From Paraburkholderia diazotrophica (GTDB lineage: Bacteria; Pseudomonadota; Gammaproteobacteria; Burkholderiales; Burkholderiaceae), in assembly GCF_900108945.1 (NCBI RefSeq), contig NZ_FNYE01000026.1, positions 23,757-87,756 of the forward strand: a stretch of 64,000 bases of DNA. The letters run 5' to 3'. The notes beneath the pieces are model-generated. The model ran no database searches and had not been told where the DNA came from. It worked only from the letters and a program-made list of their open reading frames with translations. Made by a program: the position numbers and the translations under genes. Of this stretch, positions 35,551-44,225 are shown piece by piece. Each line of letters starts with the position of its first letter. Positions within the stretch are counted from its first letter, which is position 1.

Positions 35551-36366
35551 TCAGAACGTGTGCTCGGGACCCGGAAACGTGCCGTCCTTCACGGCACGCA
35601 CGTACGTTTCGACGGCAGCCAGGATGCTCGGCTGTCCTTGCATGAAATCCTTCACGAAGCGCGGGCGCTTGCCGGGGAAAACGCCCAGCATGTCGTGCAG
35701 CACCAGCACCTGACCCGAGCACTCGACGCCCGCGCCGATGCCGATCGTCGGAATGCGCAGTTGCATCGTGACCTCGGCGGCGAGCAGCGTCGGCATCGCT
35801 TCCATCACGATAAGTTGGGCGCCCGCGTCCTGCATCGCGCGCGAATCGCGCAGCAGCTGGCTCGCGCCCGCTTCCGTCTTGCCTTGCACCTTGAAGCCGC
35901 CGAACGCGTGCACCGATTGCGGCGTGAGCCCGACATGCGCGCACACGGGCACGGCGCGTTCGACAAGAAACCGCACTGTGTCCGCGAGCCACTCGCCGCC
36001 TTCGAGCTTCACCATCTGCGCGCCCGACTGCATCAGCTTGACGGCGCTCGCGAACGCATCGGCGGGCGTGCCGTACGTGCCGAACGGCATGTCGGCGACG
36101 ATCAGCGCGGACGGCTGCGCGCGCGCAACGCACGCCGTGTGATAAGCGATGTCATCGAGCGTGACGGGCAGCGTCGTCGTTTGCCCTTGCAGCACGTTGC
36201 CGAGCGAATCGCCGATCAGCAGCACGTCGACGCCCGCGCGATCGAGCAGCGCCGCGAAGCTCGCGTCATAGCACGTGAGCATGGCGATCTTCTCGCCGGC
36301 CTCGCGCATCGCCTGCAGTTTCGGGACCGTGACGGCGCTGCGGCTCGTCTCCTGCAAATAGGTCAT
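35551..36366 (-). CDS. panB: 3-methyl-2-oxobutanoate hydroxymethyltransferase
   Basis: 271 residues. PanB adds a hydroxymethyl group from methylene-tetrahydrofolate to ketoisovalerate to give ketopantoate, the first committed step to pantothenate and CoA. The Mg and substrate motifs are visible: LIGDSLGNVLQGQTTTLPVT (about 49-68), MVKLEGGEWLADTV (about 118) and GIGAGVECSGQVLVLHDMLG (about 200). The first residues MTYLQETSRSAVTVPKLQAM match the family. The deoxynucleoside kinase gene ends 43 bp upstream on the same strand, so it is probably the last gene of that operon. Confidence 0.96.
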   Translation of the reverse strand: MTYLQETSRSAVTVPKLQAMREAGEKIAMLTCYDASFAALLDRAGVDVLLIGDSLGNVLQGQTTTLPVTLDDIAYHTACVARAQPSALIVADMPFGTYGTPADAFASAVKLMQSGAQMVKLEGGEWLADTVRFLVERAVPVCAHVGLTPQSVHAFGGFKVQGKTEAGASQLLRDSRAMQDAGAQLIVMEAMPTLLAAEVTMQLRIPTIGIGAGVECSGQVLVLHDMLGVFPGKRPRFVKDFMQGQPSILAAVETYVRAVKDGTFPGPEHTF

Positions 36367-36408
36367 GGGATGTCCGTTGGGAATGCGGCAGCGCGCTACA
36401 GCCAGACG

Positions 36409-37104
36409 CTATAGCGCGGAGCCTTTGACGAAGAATTCCTTGCGCCCGCGCATCGTCTCGACGCGCTCGACGAGCAGAGCAAGGTCCGCGTCGGAATCGA
36501 GCGGATTCAGGTGTTCGGCATTGACCGTGAGAACGGGCGCGCCGTCGTAGTGATAGAAGAATTCGTTGTACGCGTCGCACAGCGAGCGCAGGTACGCGTC
36601 CGAGATCTGCAGCTCCATCGGCACCGCGCGCTTCTGGATGCGCGAGAACAGCACCTCGGGGCTCGCCTGCAGATAGACGATCAGATCGGGCGATGGTCCC
36701 GGCACATCGAGCCGCGCGGCCAGCGCGCGGTACAGCTGGTATTCGTCGTCCTGCAGCGTCAGACGCGCGAAGATGTCGTTCTTCTGCGTCATGAAATCGG
36801 TGATGAGGGGGGTGCCTGCCGAGCGCAGCGCATCGATGTCCTGCACCTGCTGCGCGCGCTGCAATGCGAAGCTCAGTTGCGCGGGCAACGCATAGCGCGA
36901 TGTGTCGCGATAGAAGCGTTCAAGAAACGGATTGTCCTGCGGGCGCTCGAAGAGTTCGTGCATCGACCAGCGTTGCGCGAGCCGGCGCGCGAGCGACGTC
37001 TTGCCGACGCCGATCGGCCCTTCGATCGTCAGATAGCCGTGCGGCGGACGCAGATCGGGTGCGGTGACGGTGAGCGGCGGGGCGGTCATCGGTAGCGAGT
37101 TCAT
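36409..37104 (-). CDS. deoxynucleoside kinase family protein
   Basis: 231 residues from ATG 37104, which overlaps the folK stop (ATGA). It is a P-loop kinase of the deoxyadenosine/deoxyguanosine kinase family: TIEGPIGVGKTSLARRLAQR (Walker A, about residues 26-45), the ERFYRDTSRYALPAQLSFAL region, and a C-terminal FVKGSAL. It would phosphorylate deoxynucleosides for salvage. The same family member is found next to folK and panB in many beta-proteobacteria, so the pairing suggests a role near folate or CoA metabolism that is not understood. The exact substrate cannot be read from the sequence. Confidence 0.85.
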   Translation of the reverse strand: MNSLPMTAPPLTVTAPDLRPPHGYLTIEGPIGVGKTSLARRLAQRWSMHELFERPQDNPFLERFYRDTSRYALPAQLSFALQRAQQVQDIDALRSAGTPLITDFMTQKNDIFARLTLQDDEYQLYRALAARLDVPGPSPDLIVYLQASPEVLFSRIQKRAVPMELQISDAYLRSLCDAYNEFFYHYDGAPVLTVNAEHLNPLDSDADLALLVERVETMRGRKEFFVKGSAL

Positions 37105-37676
37105 CGGCAACCGCCCTTGGGGGCGCTGCCCGCTTCGCTGTCACCGCGTGTAGTCGCGCCTGTCGTTGCATCTGTCGCCGAGTTTGGACATTGACACGCC
37201 GACTTCATCTTCTCGATGCGTTGATCTGCGACAGCCGCGAGAAACGATTCGGCGCGGCCGCGTTGCGGAATGATCAGCGTGGGTTCGATTTCGACGAGCG
37301 GCACGAGAACGAACGCGCGCTCCGTCATGCGTGGATGCGGCACGATCAGATCGGGTTCGTCGATTGCGTGTTCGCCGTAAAGCAGGATGTCGAGATCGAG
37401 CGTGCGCGGCGCGTTGCGAAAGGGGCGCTCGCGGCCGAACTGATGCTCGATCTTGTGACACAGCGCGAGCAGATGCCGCACGGGCATTGTCGTTTCGAGC
37501 TTCACGACGAGATTCAGATAGTCGTCGCCGCCCGCATCGATCGGGGCGGTTCGATAGAAGCTCGATTTCGCGAGCACGGTGATGGTGTGCTGTTGTGCGA
37601 GGCACACCACCGCGTCTTTCAGGGTCTGGCGCGCGTCCCCGAGATTCGCGCCCAGGCCGAGATAGGCAACCGTCAT
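37101..37676 (-). CDS. folK: 6-hydroxymethyl-7,8-dihydropterin pyrophosphokinase
   Basis: 191 residues. FolK transfers pyrophosphate from ATP to the pterin in folate synthesis. The signatures are AYLGLGANLGDARQTLKDAV at the N-terminus and APRTLDLDILLYG (about 92-104) with the two Mg-binding Asp; HPRMTERAFVLVPLVEIEP follows. The C-terminal 35 residues after VADQRIEKMKS are low-complexity (Thr, Gly, Ala) and unlike the family. An AGGAAG ribosome site precedes ATG 37676. It overlaps the kinase gene by four bases. Confidence 0.95.
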   Translation of the reverse strand: MTVAYLGLGANLGDARQTLKDAVVCLAQQHTITVLAKSSFYRTAPIDAGGDDYLNLVVKLETTMPVRHLLALCHKIEHQFGRERPFRNAPRTLDLDILLYGEHAIDEPDLIVPHPRMTERAFVLVPLVEIEPTLIIPQRGRAESFLAAVADQRIEKMKSACQCPNSATDATTGATTRGDSEAGSAPKGGCR

Positions 37677-37724
37677 GGCATAACTTCCTGCAACTTGCGT
37701 TCGACGGCGCGCGCCGGAACTGCG

Positions 37725-39365
37725 TCAGTCGTCACGCGGGCCGTCTTGGCTCGCATCGCTCGCTGCGCGGTTTCCTGAACCCGTGCCGCCCTCCATTCCG
37801 TCGCCCTGTTTGCTGCGGTTGCGGCTGCTGCGTCGCCGTCGTTTTCTGGGCGTCCGGTCCTTCCCGCCTTGCGCAAGCAGTGCTTCGCGCGCGGCAGCGT
37901 CTCCTTCGATGAACTCCGTCCACCACGAACCGACCGACTCATCCAGTTCGCCCGATTCGCAGCGCAACAGGAGGAAATCATACCCCGCTCTAAATCTTTG
38001 GTGTTCCAGCAGCTTCAGCGCGGTCCGGCCCGAGCGTTTTTCGAGGCGATGCTGGAGACCCCAGATCTCGCGCATGTCCGACGAGAAGCGCTTGTGAATC
38101 GCGAGCTTTTCGGTCTGCATGTCGAGCACGTCGTCCATTGCCTGATGCAGCGCAGGCACCGGGTATTCGGCGTTCGCCTGGTATTGCTGCCAGCGTTGCT
38201 GCACGTCGTGCCACAGGAGCGTCGCGAACAGAAAGCCCGGTGAGACCGGCTTGCCGGCGCGAACGCGCGCGTCGGTGTTGTTCAGCGCGAGCGTGATGAA
38301 CCGCTCGCCGTGCGGCTGTTCGAGCACGACGTCGAGCAGCGGCAGCAGGCCGTGATGCAGTCCTTCCTTGCGCAAACGCTGCAGGCACGCGAGCGCATGA
38401 CCCGACAGCAGCAGCTTGAGCATCTCGTCGAAGAGCCGCGCGGCGGGCACGTTGTTGATCAGATCGGCGAGATCCTTGATCGGCGCGCGCGTCGCTTCTT
38501 CGATTTCGAAACCGAGCTTCGCGGCGAAGCGCACGACGCGCAGCATCCGCACGGGGTCTTCGCGATAGCGCGTGGCCGGGTCGCCGATCATGCGCAGGAG
38601 GCGCGCGCGCACATCGGACATGCCGTTGTGATAGTCGAGCACCGTCTGCGTGGCGGGGTCGTAGTACATCGCGTTGACGGTGAAGTCGCGGCGTGTCGCG
38701 TCTTCGTGCTGCTCGCCCCAGACGTTGTCGCGCAGCACACGGCCGCTTGCGTCGACGGCATGCGTGCGCCGGTCCAGCTCGTCACGCTTCAGGCGGCGCG
38801 GCGGCGCGGCGCTGACGTCGGCGTCGGCGTCGGCGGCCGGCGCGTCGACGAGCGCGCGGAACGTCGACGTCTCGATGATTTCCTGGCCGAACTGCACGTG
38901 CACGATCTGAAAGCGCCGCCCGATGATGCGCGCGCGGCGAAAGAGCTTCTGCACCTGTTCGGGCGTGGCGTCGGTGGCGACGTCGAAGTCTTTCGGCGCG
39001 ATGCCGAGCAGCAGATCGCGCACCGCGCCGCCGACGATGAACGCGCGAAAGCCCGCTTCCTGCAGGCCTTCCGTAACGCGGATCGCGTTGCGCGAAATCA
39101 GCGAAGGGTCGATGCCGTGAATATCGGAAGAGATGATGACGGGCGCGTCCGGCTCGGGTACGGCTGCCGCGGCCGGCTTGCGACGCGAGCCGCCTTTCGA
39201 TGCCGCCGCGCTGCCTTTCGATGACGCGGCGGCCGTGCGACCCGCGCGCGCGCGTTCATGGCTGTTGCCGTTGTGCGGATTGTCGTCGGTTTGAGCGGAC
39301 GGCGCAGCCTCGTCGGCAGAGTCGGCGTCCTGTCCGAACAGCTTGCGAATGAGTTTCTTGATCAC
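37725..39365 (-). CDS. pcnB: poly(A) polymerase I
   Basis: 546 residues. PcnB adds poly(A) tails that mark RNA for decay. It starts with GTG at 39365, overlapping the stop of the HAD gene (GTGA). The N-terminal 70 residues are a low-complexity Ala/Ser/Gly region absent from shorter relatives. The nucleotidyltransferase core has FIVGGAVRDLLLGIAPKDFD with the DxD catalytic pair (about residues 109-128), then RRDFTVNAMYYDP (about 230). The last 50 residues are very basic (RKRRRRSSRNRSKQGDG) and probably bind RNA. The tRNA-CCA enzymes are close relatives, but the extensions favour PcnB. Confidence 0.92.
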   Translation of the reverse strand: MIKKLIRKLFGQDADSADEAAPSAQTDDNPHNGNSHERARAGRTAAASSKGSAAASKGGSRRKPAAAAVPEPDAPVIISSDIHGIDPSLISRNAIRVTEGLQEAGFRAFIVGGAVRDLLLGIAPKDFDVATDATPEQVQKLFRRARIIGRRFQIVHVQFGQEIIETSTFRALVDAPAADADADVSAAPPRRLKRDELDRRTHAVDASGRVLRDNVWGEQHEDATRRDFTVNAMYYDPATQTVLDYHNGMSDVRARLLRMIGDPATRYREDPVRMLRVVRFAAKLGFEIEEATRAPIKDLADLINNVPAARLFDEMLKLLLSGHALACLQRLRKEGLHHGLLPLLDVVLEQPHGERFITLALNNTDARVRAGKPVSPGFLFATLLWHDVQQRWQQYQANAEYPVPALHQAMDDVLDMQTEKLAIHKRFSSDMREIWGLQHRLEKRSGRTALKLLEHQRFRAGYDFLLLRCESGELDESVGSWWTEFIEGDAAAREALLAQGGKDRTPRKRRRRSSRNRSKQGDGMEGGTGSGNRAASDASQDGPRDD

Positions 39366-40048
39366 GTGGGTTGAAAGAGTTCGAGAATGCGCCAGCCGTG
39401 CTTCTGCGCGTGAGCGCGCAACGTGTCGTCAGGGTTGGTCGCGATCGGATCGGTGACCTTTTCGAGCAGCGGGATGTCGTTGTGCGAATCGCTGTAGAAA
39501 TAGCTGCGCTCGAAGTCCGACCAGGTTTTGCCCAGCGACGCGAGCCATTCCTCCGTGCGCACGATCTTGCCTTCTCGGTAGCTAGGCGTGCCCTTCGGAA
39601 AGCCCGTGTAGGCCGAAGCCGGATGGCCGTCGATCGTCTCCACTTCGCACGCGATCAGTTTCTCGACGCCGAATGCTTCGGCGATGGGCGCCGTGATGAA
39701 CTCGTTGGTCGCCGTGACCACGCAGCACAGATCGCCCGCGTCGCGATGCTTGCGCACCAGTTCCATCGCGGCCGGGATGATCGCTGGCCTGATCACTTCG
39801 TGCATGTACTGGTCGTGCCATGCCTTTAGCTGCTCGCGCGAATACTTCGCGAGCGGCGTCAGCATGGCGACCAGATATGCATGAATGTCCAGCTTGCCGG
39901 CCTTGTAGTCGGCATAGAAGCGGTCGTTCTCACGCGCAAAATTCTCGGCGTCGACAATGCCGAGTTTCACCATGAAGCGGCCCCATTCGTGGTCGCTGTC
40001 GGTGGGGATGAGCGTGTGATCGAGGTCGAAGAGCGCGAGGTTGGCCAT
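39362..40048 (-). CDS. HAD superfamily IB phosphatase (SerB/CicA-like)
   Basis: 228 residues. The HAD motif I is NLALFDLDHTLIPTDSDHEW (residues 3-22) with the two catalytic Asp. Motif II is CVVTATNEFITAPI (Thr), and motif III/IV lies in RSYFYSDSHNDIPLLEKV. The family includes phosphoserine phosphatases and lipid phosphatases such as CicA; the substrate cannot be deduced. It overlaps the pcnB start by four bases and lies 34 bp after hda, so hda, this gene, pcnB and folK are probably co-transcribed. Confidence 0.88.
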   Translation of the reverse strand: MANLALFDLDHTLIPTDSDHEWGRFMVKLGIVDAENFARENDRFYADYKAGKLDIHAYLVAMLTPLAKYSREQLKAWHDQYMHEVIRPAIIPAAMELVRKHRDAGDLCCVVTATNEFITAPIAEAFGVEKLIACEVETIDGHPASAYTGFPKGTPSYREGKIVRTEEWLASLGKTWSDFERSYFYSDSHNDIPLLEKVTDPIATNPDDTLRAHAQKHGWRILELFQPT

Positions 40049-40082
40049 GGGGGACTATTTTACTTGAAGCGGATGACGAGGC

Positions 40083-40835
40083 TCAGGGCGCGACACGGCG
40101 CGGGCCGTCGGGCCCGTCGCCGCCACTGTTGCCACCGTTGCCACTGCTGCCGGGCGAGGCGAGCATCGTGCGCAACAGCGGCAGCGTCACCGCGCGCTTC
40201 TGTTCGAGCGAAAAACGGTCGAGCGCGTCGAGCAGCGCCATCAGGCTCGGCATGTCGCGGCGGAAATGGGTGAGCAGATAGGCGGGCACGTCGTCGGCGA
40301 GATTGATGCCGCGCTCGCGCGCCGCGTGCTTCAGCACGGCCGCCTTGCCTTCGTCGGCGAGCGGCGCGAGGTGGAACACGAGGCCCCAGCCGAGACGCGT
40401 GCGCAGGTCCTCGCGCACTTCGAGCCCCATCGGCGCGGCGTTGCCTGTCGCGACGAGCGCGCTCGTCGGATGCGCGCGCACTTCGTTGAACAGATTGAAG
40501 AGCGCGATCTGCTGCGCGCCGGACAGACGGTCGCAATCGTCGATTGCATACAGCGCGACGGAAGGGTCGAACGCGAACGCGGCGAGGCTGCTCTGCGGGC
40601 CGGCATAGCGCGCGTGCCCCGGCGGCGCTTCGTGCACGAGCGCTTCCAGCAGATGCGTGCGGCCGCTGCCCGTCTCGCCCCACACGTAGAACGTGCGGTC
40701 CGCGACGGGACCCGCCGCGAGCGCCGCATCCAGTTCGCGCAGGCGCGTGACCAGCTCGGCGTTGGCGCCGGCGAAGAAGTTGTCGAATGTCGATGGCGGC
40801 GGGGTGCCGAGATCGAGCGTCAGTTGGCGCGACAC
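40083..40835 (-). CDS. hda: DnaA regulatory inactivator Hda
   Basis: 250 residues starting with GTG at 40835. Hda joins the DNA-loaded beta clamp and stimulates ATP hydrolysis by DnaA, which prevents re-initiation. The N-terminal clamp-binding motif QLTLDL is present (residues 4-9), followed by an AAA+ domain: YVWGETGSGRTHLLEALVHE (Walker A with Arg in place of Lys, as in other Hda), LYAIDDCDRLSG (Walker B) and LVATGNAAPMGL (sensor 1). A Gly/Asn/Ser-rich tail of about 20 residues follows. No ribosome site is seen before the GTG. Confidence 0.93.
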   Translation of the reverse strand: MSRQLTLDLGTPPPSTFDNFFAGANAELVTRLRELDAALAAGPVADRTFYVWGETGSGRTHLLEALVHEAPPGHARYAGPQSSLAAFAFDPSVALYAIDDCDRLSGAQQIALFNLFNEVRAHPTSALVATGNAAPMGLEVREDLRTRLGWGLVFHLAPLADEGKAAVLKHAARERGINLADDVPAYLLTHFRRDMPSLMALLDALDRFSLEQKRAVTLPLLRTMLASPGSSGNGGNSGGDGPDGPRRVAP

Positions 40836-40878
40836 GATAGATAAGCCGTAAATTGAGCCTCGAATAACCGACAGGCGA

Positions 40879-41955
40879 TCAGTTCTTGTAAAGCGAACTC
40901 GACAGATAGCTCTGCCGCAACTCGTGCAGTGCGACCGACAGTATCGCGCTCACGGGCAGCGCGAGCAGCACGCCGAAAAAGCCGAACAACTGGCCGAACG
41001 CGAGCAGCGCGAAGATCACCGCGAGCGGATGCAGGCCGATCCGCTCGCCGACGAGTCGCGGCGTCAGAAAGAAGCTCTCGAGTATCTGGCCGATCCCATA
41101 AACCACGGCGACGGCGCCGAAGCCGTACCAGTTACCGAACTGCAGCAGCGCGGCGACGAGCGCGAGCGCGAGGCCCGTCGCGAAGCCGATGTACGGAATG
41201 AACACGGCGAGCCCGGTGAAGATGCCCACGGGCAGCGCGATCTCGAAGCCGGCGATATACAGCGCGACGGCATAGAACACGGCGAGCACGCCCATCACGA
41301 GCAACTGGCCGCGCAGGTATTGCGACAGCATGTGATCCATGTCGCGCGCGAGGTGAATCGTCTTCGCGAACCAGCGGCGCGGGATGAAGCCGCGCAGGCG
41401 CGCGAGGATCGCATTCCAGTCGTACAGCAGGTAGAACAGCACGAGCGGCACCATCACCACATTGCCGACGACCGTGATCATCACGTTCGAACTGGTGCGG
41501 ATCGACGTCCACGCATAGAGGGCGACCGTCTGCGCGCTGCCTTCGAGCTGGCTCATCACCATGTCGCGGATGCTCGCGAAGTCGAGCGGATCGGCGAGTC
41601 CCAGCATCGCGAGCTTCGGCTGCAGCCAGAAGTGCAGGTGCGAAAAGAAACTGGGGACCTGCTGCTTCAGTTGCGGCACTTCCTTCTGGATGACGGCGAG
41701 CACGAGCAACACCAGCAGCGTGACGATCAGCACGAACAGCAGCATCATCAGAAGCGCGGCGAGGCCGCGCGGCACGCGCCGGCGCGTGAGCCAGGCGACG
41801 CCCGGCTGCAGGATGTAAGCGAGGATCGCGCCGAGCAGGAACGGCGTAAGCACGGGGCTCAGCAGCCAGAGCAGAATGCCCACGGCTAGCGCGATGGCAA
41901 GCCAGATGAAGGCGCGGCGCTGATACGGCGTGAGGATCGGGCTGTTTTGCTGCAA
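40879..41955 (-). CDS. PerM/AI-2E family transporter
   Basis: 358 residues. It belongs to the PerM / AI-2 exporter-like family of inner-membrane proteins with about eight helices; hydrophobic stretches lie near residues 12-45, 62-85, 150-175, 210-265 and 295-340. The family block FLTPRLVGERIGLHPLAVIF is near residue 300. Substrate is unknown. The only start that keeps the first helix is TTG 41955. It is divergent from purM, and together with hda is a common Burkholderiales arrangement. Confidence 0.87.
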   Translation of the reverse strand: MQQNSPILTPYQRRAFIWLAIALAVGILLWLLSPVLTPFLLGAILAYILQPGVAWLTRRRVPRGLAALLMMLLFVLIVTLLVLLVLAVIQKEVPQLKQQVPSFFSHLHFWLQPKLAMLGLADPLDFASIRDMVMSQLEGSAQTVALYAWTSIRTSSNVMITVVGNVVMVPLVLFYLLYDWNAILARLRGFIPRRWFAKTIHLARDMDHMLSQYLRGQLLVMGVLAVFYAVALYIAGFEIALPVGIFTGLAVFIPYIGFATGLALALVAALLQFGNWYGFGAVAVVYGIGQILESFFLTPRLVGERIGLHPLAVIFALLAFGQLFGFFGVLLALPVSAILSVALHELRQSYLSSSLYKN

Positions 41956-42022
41956 AACGGATTTCCCAGGTGTCGAGTCGTCGGAGGCGGCGTTTCAAAT
42001 TCCAGCCACGCGGCCGGCATCG

Positions 42023-42041
42023 GGTAAAATCGCATTTTACC
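42023..42041. promoter_or_regulatory. symmetric promoter element between purM and the PerM-type gene
   Basis: GGTAAAAT (42023-42030) and ATTTTACC (42034-42041) are exact reverse complements with a three-base centre. Each arm contains TAAAAT, a usable -10 on its own strand, so the element could be two facing -10 boxes. It lies 22 bp before purM and about 68 bp before the PerM-type gene. Confidence 0.5.
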
Positions 42042-42062
42042 GACCTTCCGAGCTCTCCCCTC

Positions 42063-43130
42063 ATGAATCAACCGAAATCCGCCCCGAATTCCCCTGATTC
42101 GGCCCAAGGATTGTCGTACCGCGACGCAGGCGTGGACATCGACGCCGGTGACGCCCTCGTCGACGCGATCAAGCCCTTTGCCAAGAAGACGCTGCGCGAC
42201 GGCGTGCTGGGCGGCATCGGCGGTTTCGGCGCGCTGTTCGAGGTGCCGAAGAAATACAAGGAGCCCGTGCTCGTGTCGGGTACGGACGGCGTCGGCACCA
42301 AGCTGAAGCTCGCGTTCCAGCTGAACAGACACGATACCGTCGGCCAGGACCTCGTCGCGATGAGCGTCAACGACATCCTCGTGCAAGGCGCCGAACCGCT
42401 CTTCTTCCTCGACTATTTCGCGTGCGGCAAGCTGGACGTCGGCACGGCGGCGACCGTCGTCAAGGGCATCGCGACGGGCTGCGAGCTGGCCGGCTGCGCG
42501 CTGATCGGCGGCGAAACGGCTGAAATGCCGGGCATGTACCCCGACGGCGAATACGACCTCGCGGGCTTCGCTGTCGGCGCGGTCGAAAAGAGCAAGATCA
42601 TCGACGGCAGCAAGATCGTGCCGGGCGACGTCGTGCTGGGCCTCGCGTCGAGCGGCATCCATTCGAACGGCTATTCGCTCGTGCGCAAGATCGTCGAGCG
42701 CGCGCAGCCCGATCTGAACGCCGATTTCGACGGCCGCTCGCTCGCCGAAGCGCTGATGGCGCCGACGCACATCTACGTGAAACCGCTGCTCGCGCTGATG
42801 CAGCAGCTCGACGTGAAGGGCATGGCGCACATCACGGGCGGCGGTCTGGTCGAAAACATCCCGCGCGTGCTGAAAGAGGGTTTGACGGCCGAGCTCGATC
42901 ATCGCGCATGGCCGCTGCCGCCGCTGTTTTCGTGGCTGCAGAAGCACGGCGGCGTCGCCGATGCGGAAATGCATCGCGTGTTCAACTGCGGCATCGGCAT
43001 GGCCGTAATCGTGTCCGCCGCCGATGCGGAAAAGGCGATCGGCCTGCTGTCCGCCGCCGGCGAGCAGGTCTGGAAGATCGGCGCGGTGCGCGCGAGCAAG
43101 GAAGGCGAGGCGCAGACCGTCGTGGTCTGA
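42063..43130 (+). CDS. purM: phosphoribosylformylglycinamidine cyclo-ligase
   Basis: 355 residues from ATG 42063. PurM makes aminoimidazole ribonucleotide in purine synthesis with ATP. Clear blocks are LVSGTDGVGTKLKLAFQLNR (about 72-91), DLVAMSVNDILVQGAEPLFF (about 97-116) and GGETAEMPGMYPDGEYDLAG (about 151-170). An open frame extends upstream but runs through the promoter region. A strong terminator follows 26 bp after the stop. No PurR-type operator was recognised. Confidence 0.97.
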   Translation: MNQPKSAPNSPDSAQGLSYRDAGVDIDAGDALVDAIKPFAKKTLRDGVLGGIGGFGALFEVPKKYKEPVLVSGTDGVGTKLKLAFQLNRHDTVGQDLVAMSVNDILVQGAEPLFFLDYFACGKLDVGTAATVVKGIATGCELAGCALIGGETAEMPGMYPDGEYDLAGFAVGAVEKSKIIDGSKIVPGDVVLGLASSGIHSNGYSLVRKIVERAQPDLNADFDGRSLAEALMAPTHIYVKPLLALMQQLDVKGMAHITGGGLVENIPRVLKEGLTAELDHRAWPLPPLFSWLQKHGGVADAEMHRVFNCGIGMAVIVSAADAEKAIGLLSAAGEQVWKIGAVRASKEGEAQTVVV

Positions 43131-43156
43131 AGCGCAGCGTCGCTGAAAAGGTCAGA

Positions 43157-43190
43157 AAGCCGCCCGGCTGTGAAGCCCGGCGGCTTTTTT
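43157..43190. terminator. terminator between convergent purM and miaA
   Basis: AAGCCGCC (43157-43164) pairs with GGCGGCTT; inside it, past one C.C mismatch, GGCT pairs with AGCC around the loop GTGA. Six T follow on the plus strand. It lies between the stops of purM and miaA. Confidence 0.88.
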
Positions 43191-43204
43191 CATGGGTTCA
43201 CGTC

Positions 43205-44191
43205 TTATTGGTCCGCGCCCGACGTCACGCGCTCGATCGCGTGCAACGCCTGCGCCGTTGCATCGCCCGCGCAACAGTCGATCACGATGCGCTCCGGCAT
43301 CGCGCGCAGCCAGGTCAGCTGGCGCTTGCACAGCTGGCGCGTCGCGAAGATGCCTTTGTCGCGCATGGTGTCGTAGTCGGTTTCGCCGTCCAGGTATTCC
43401 CACGCTTGCCGGTATCCGACGCAGCGCATCGACGGCAAGCCCGGATGCAGATCGCCGCGCGCGCGCAACGCCTTCACTTCATCGATGAAACCGTTCGCGA
43501 GCATCGCGTCGAAGCGCTGTGCGATGCGTGCGTGCAGCACGCTGCGATCGGACGGCTCCAGCGCGATGGGGACGAAACGGTAGCGGCGCGCGGCGCCGTC
43601 GTCGCGAGCCGGCGCGGCGAGCAGCGCCGACATCGGCTGGCCCGTCAGCATGAACACTTCGAGCGCGCGCTGGATGCGCTGCGAATCATTCGGCGCGAGG
43701 CGCGCGGCCGTGATGGGATCGACGTCGGCGAGGCGCGCGTGCAGCGCCGGCCAGCCTTCGCGCGCGGCGTCGGCGTCGAGCGTCGCGCGCACGTCGGGAT
43801 CGGCGGCGGGCAGATCGTTCAGACCCTGCGTCAACGCCCTGTAGTAAAGCATCGTGCCGCCGACCAGCAGCGGCACATTACCCCGCGCAACGATCTCGCC
43901 GACGAGCCGCAACGCATCGGCGCGAAAATCGGCTGCCGAGTACGCGTCGATGGGATCAACGATATCGATCAGATGATGCGGCGCGACGGCGCGTTCTTCC
44001 GGCGACGGCTTCGCGGTGCCGATGTCCATCTCGCGATAGACGAGCGCCGAATCGACGCTGACGATTTCGACGGGAGCGCGCGCGGCGAACGCGAGCGCGG
44101 CGGCCGTCTTGCCGGAGGCGGTCGGGCCGAGCAGGCAGGCGATGGGCTGCGGTTCGTGCTGCGCTGCTTGCTGCATTTTGTGATGCGTCAT
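43205..44191 (-). CDS. miaA: tRNA dimethylallyltransferase
   Basis: 328 residues from ATG 44191; another ATG at 44176 is possible and neither has a clear ribosome site. MiaA transfers the dimethylallyl group to A37 of tRNAs that read UNN codons. The P-loop is ACLLGPTASGKTAAALAFAA (about residues 18-37), then EIVSVDSALVYREMDIGTAK (about 42-61), and the acceptor site block VGGTMLYYRALTQGLNDLP (about 113-131). It lies 34 bp after mutL on the same strand; a mutL-miaA pair is widespread in proteobacteria. Confidence 0.95.
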   Translation of the reverse strand: MTHHKMQQAAQHEPQPIACLLGPTASGKTAAALAFAARAPVEIVSVDSALVYREMDIGTAKPSPEERAVAPHHLIDIVDPIDAYSAADFRADALRLVGEIVARGNVPLLVGGTMLYYRALTQGLNDLPAADPDVRATLDADAAREGWPALHARLADVDPITAARLAPNDSQRIQRALEVFMLTGQPMSALLAAPARDDGAARRYRFVPIALEPSDRSVLHARIAQRFDAMLANGFIDEVKALRARGDLHPGLPSMRCVGYRQAWEYLDGETDYDTMRDKGIFATRQLCKRQLTWLRAMPERIVIDCCAGDATAQALHAIERVTSGADQ

Positions 44192-44225
44192 GACAGGCGT
44201 GAGCGGAATGGGACAGCGGAGCCGC

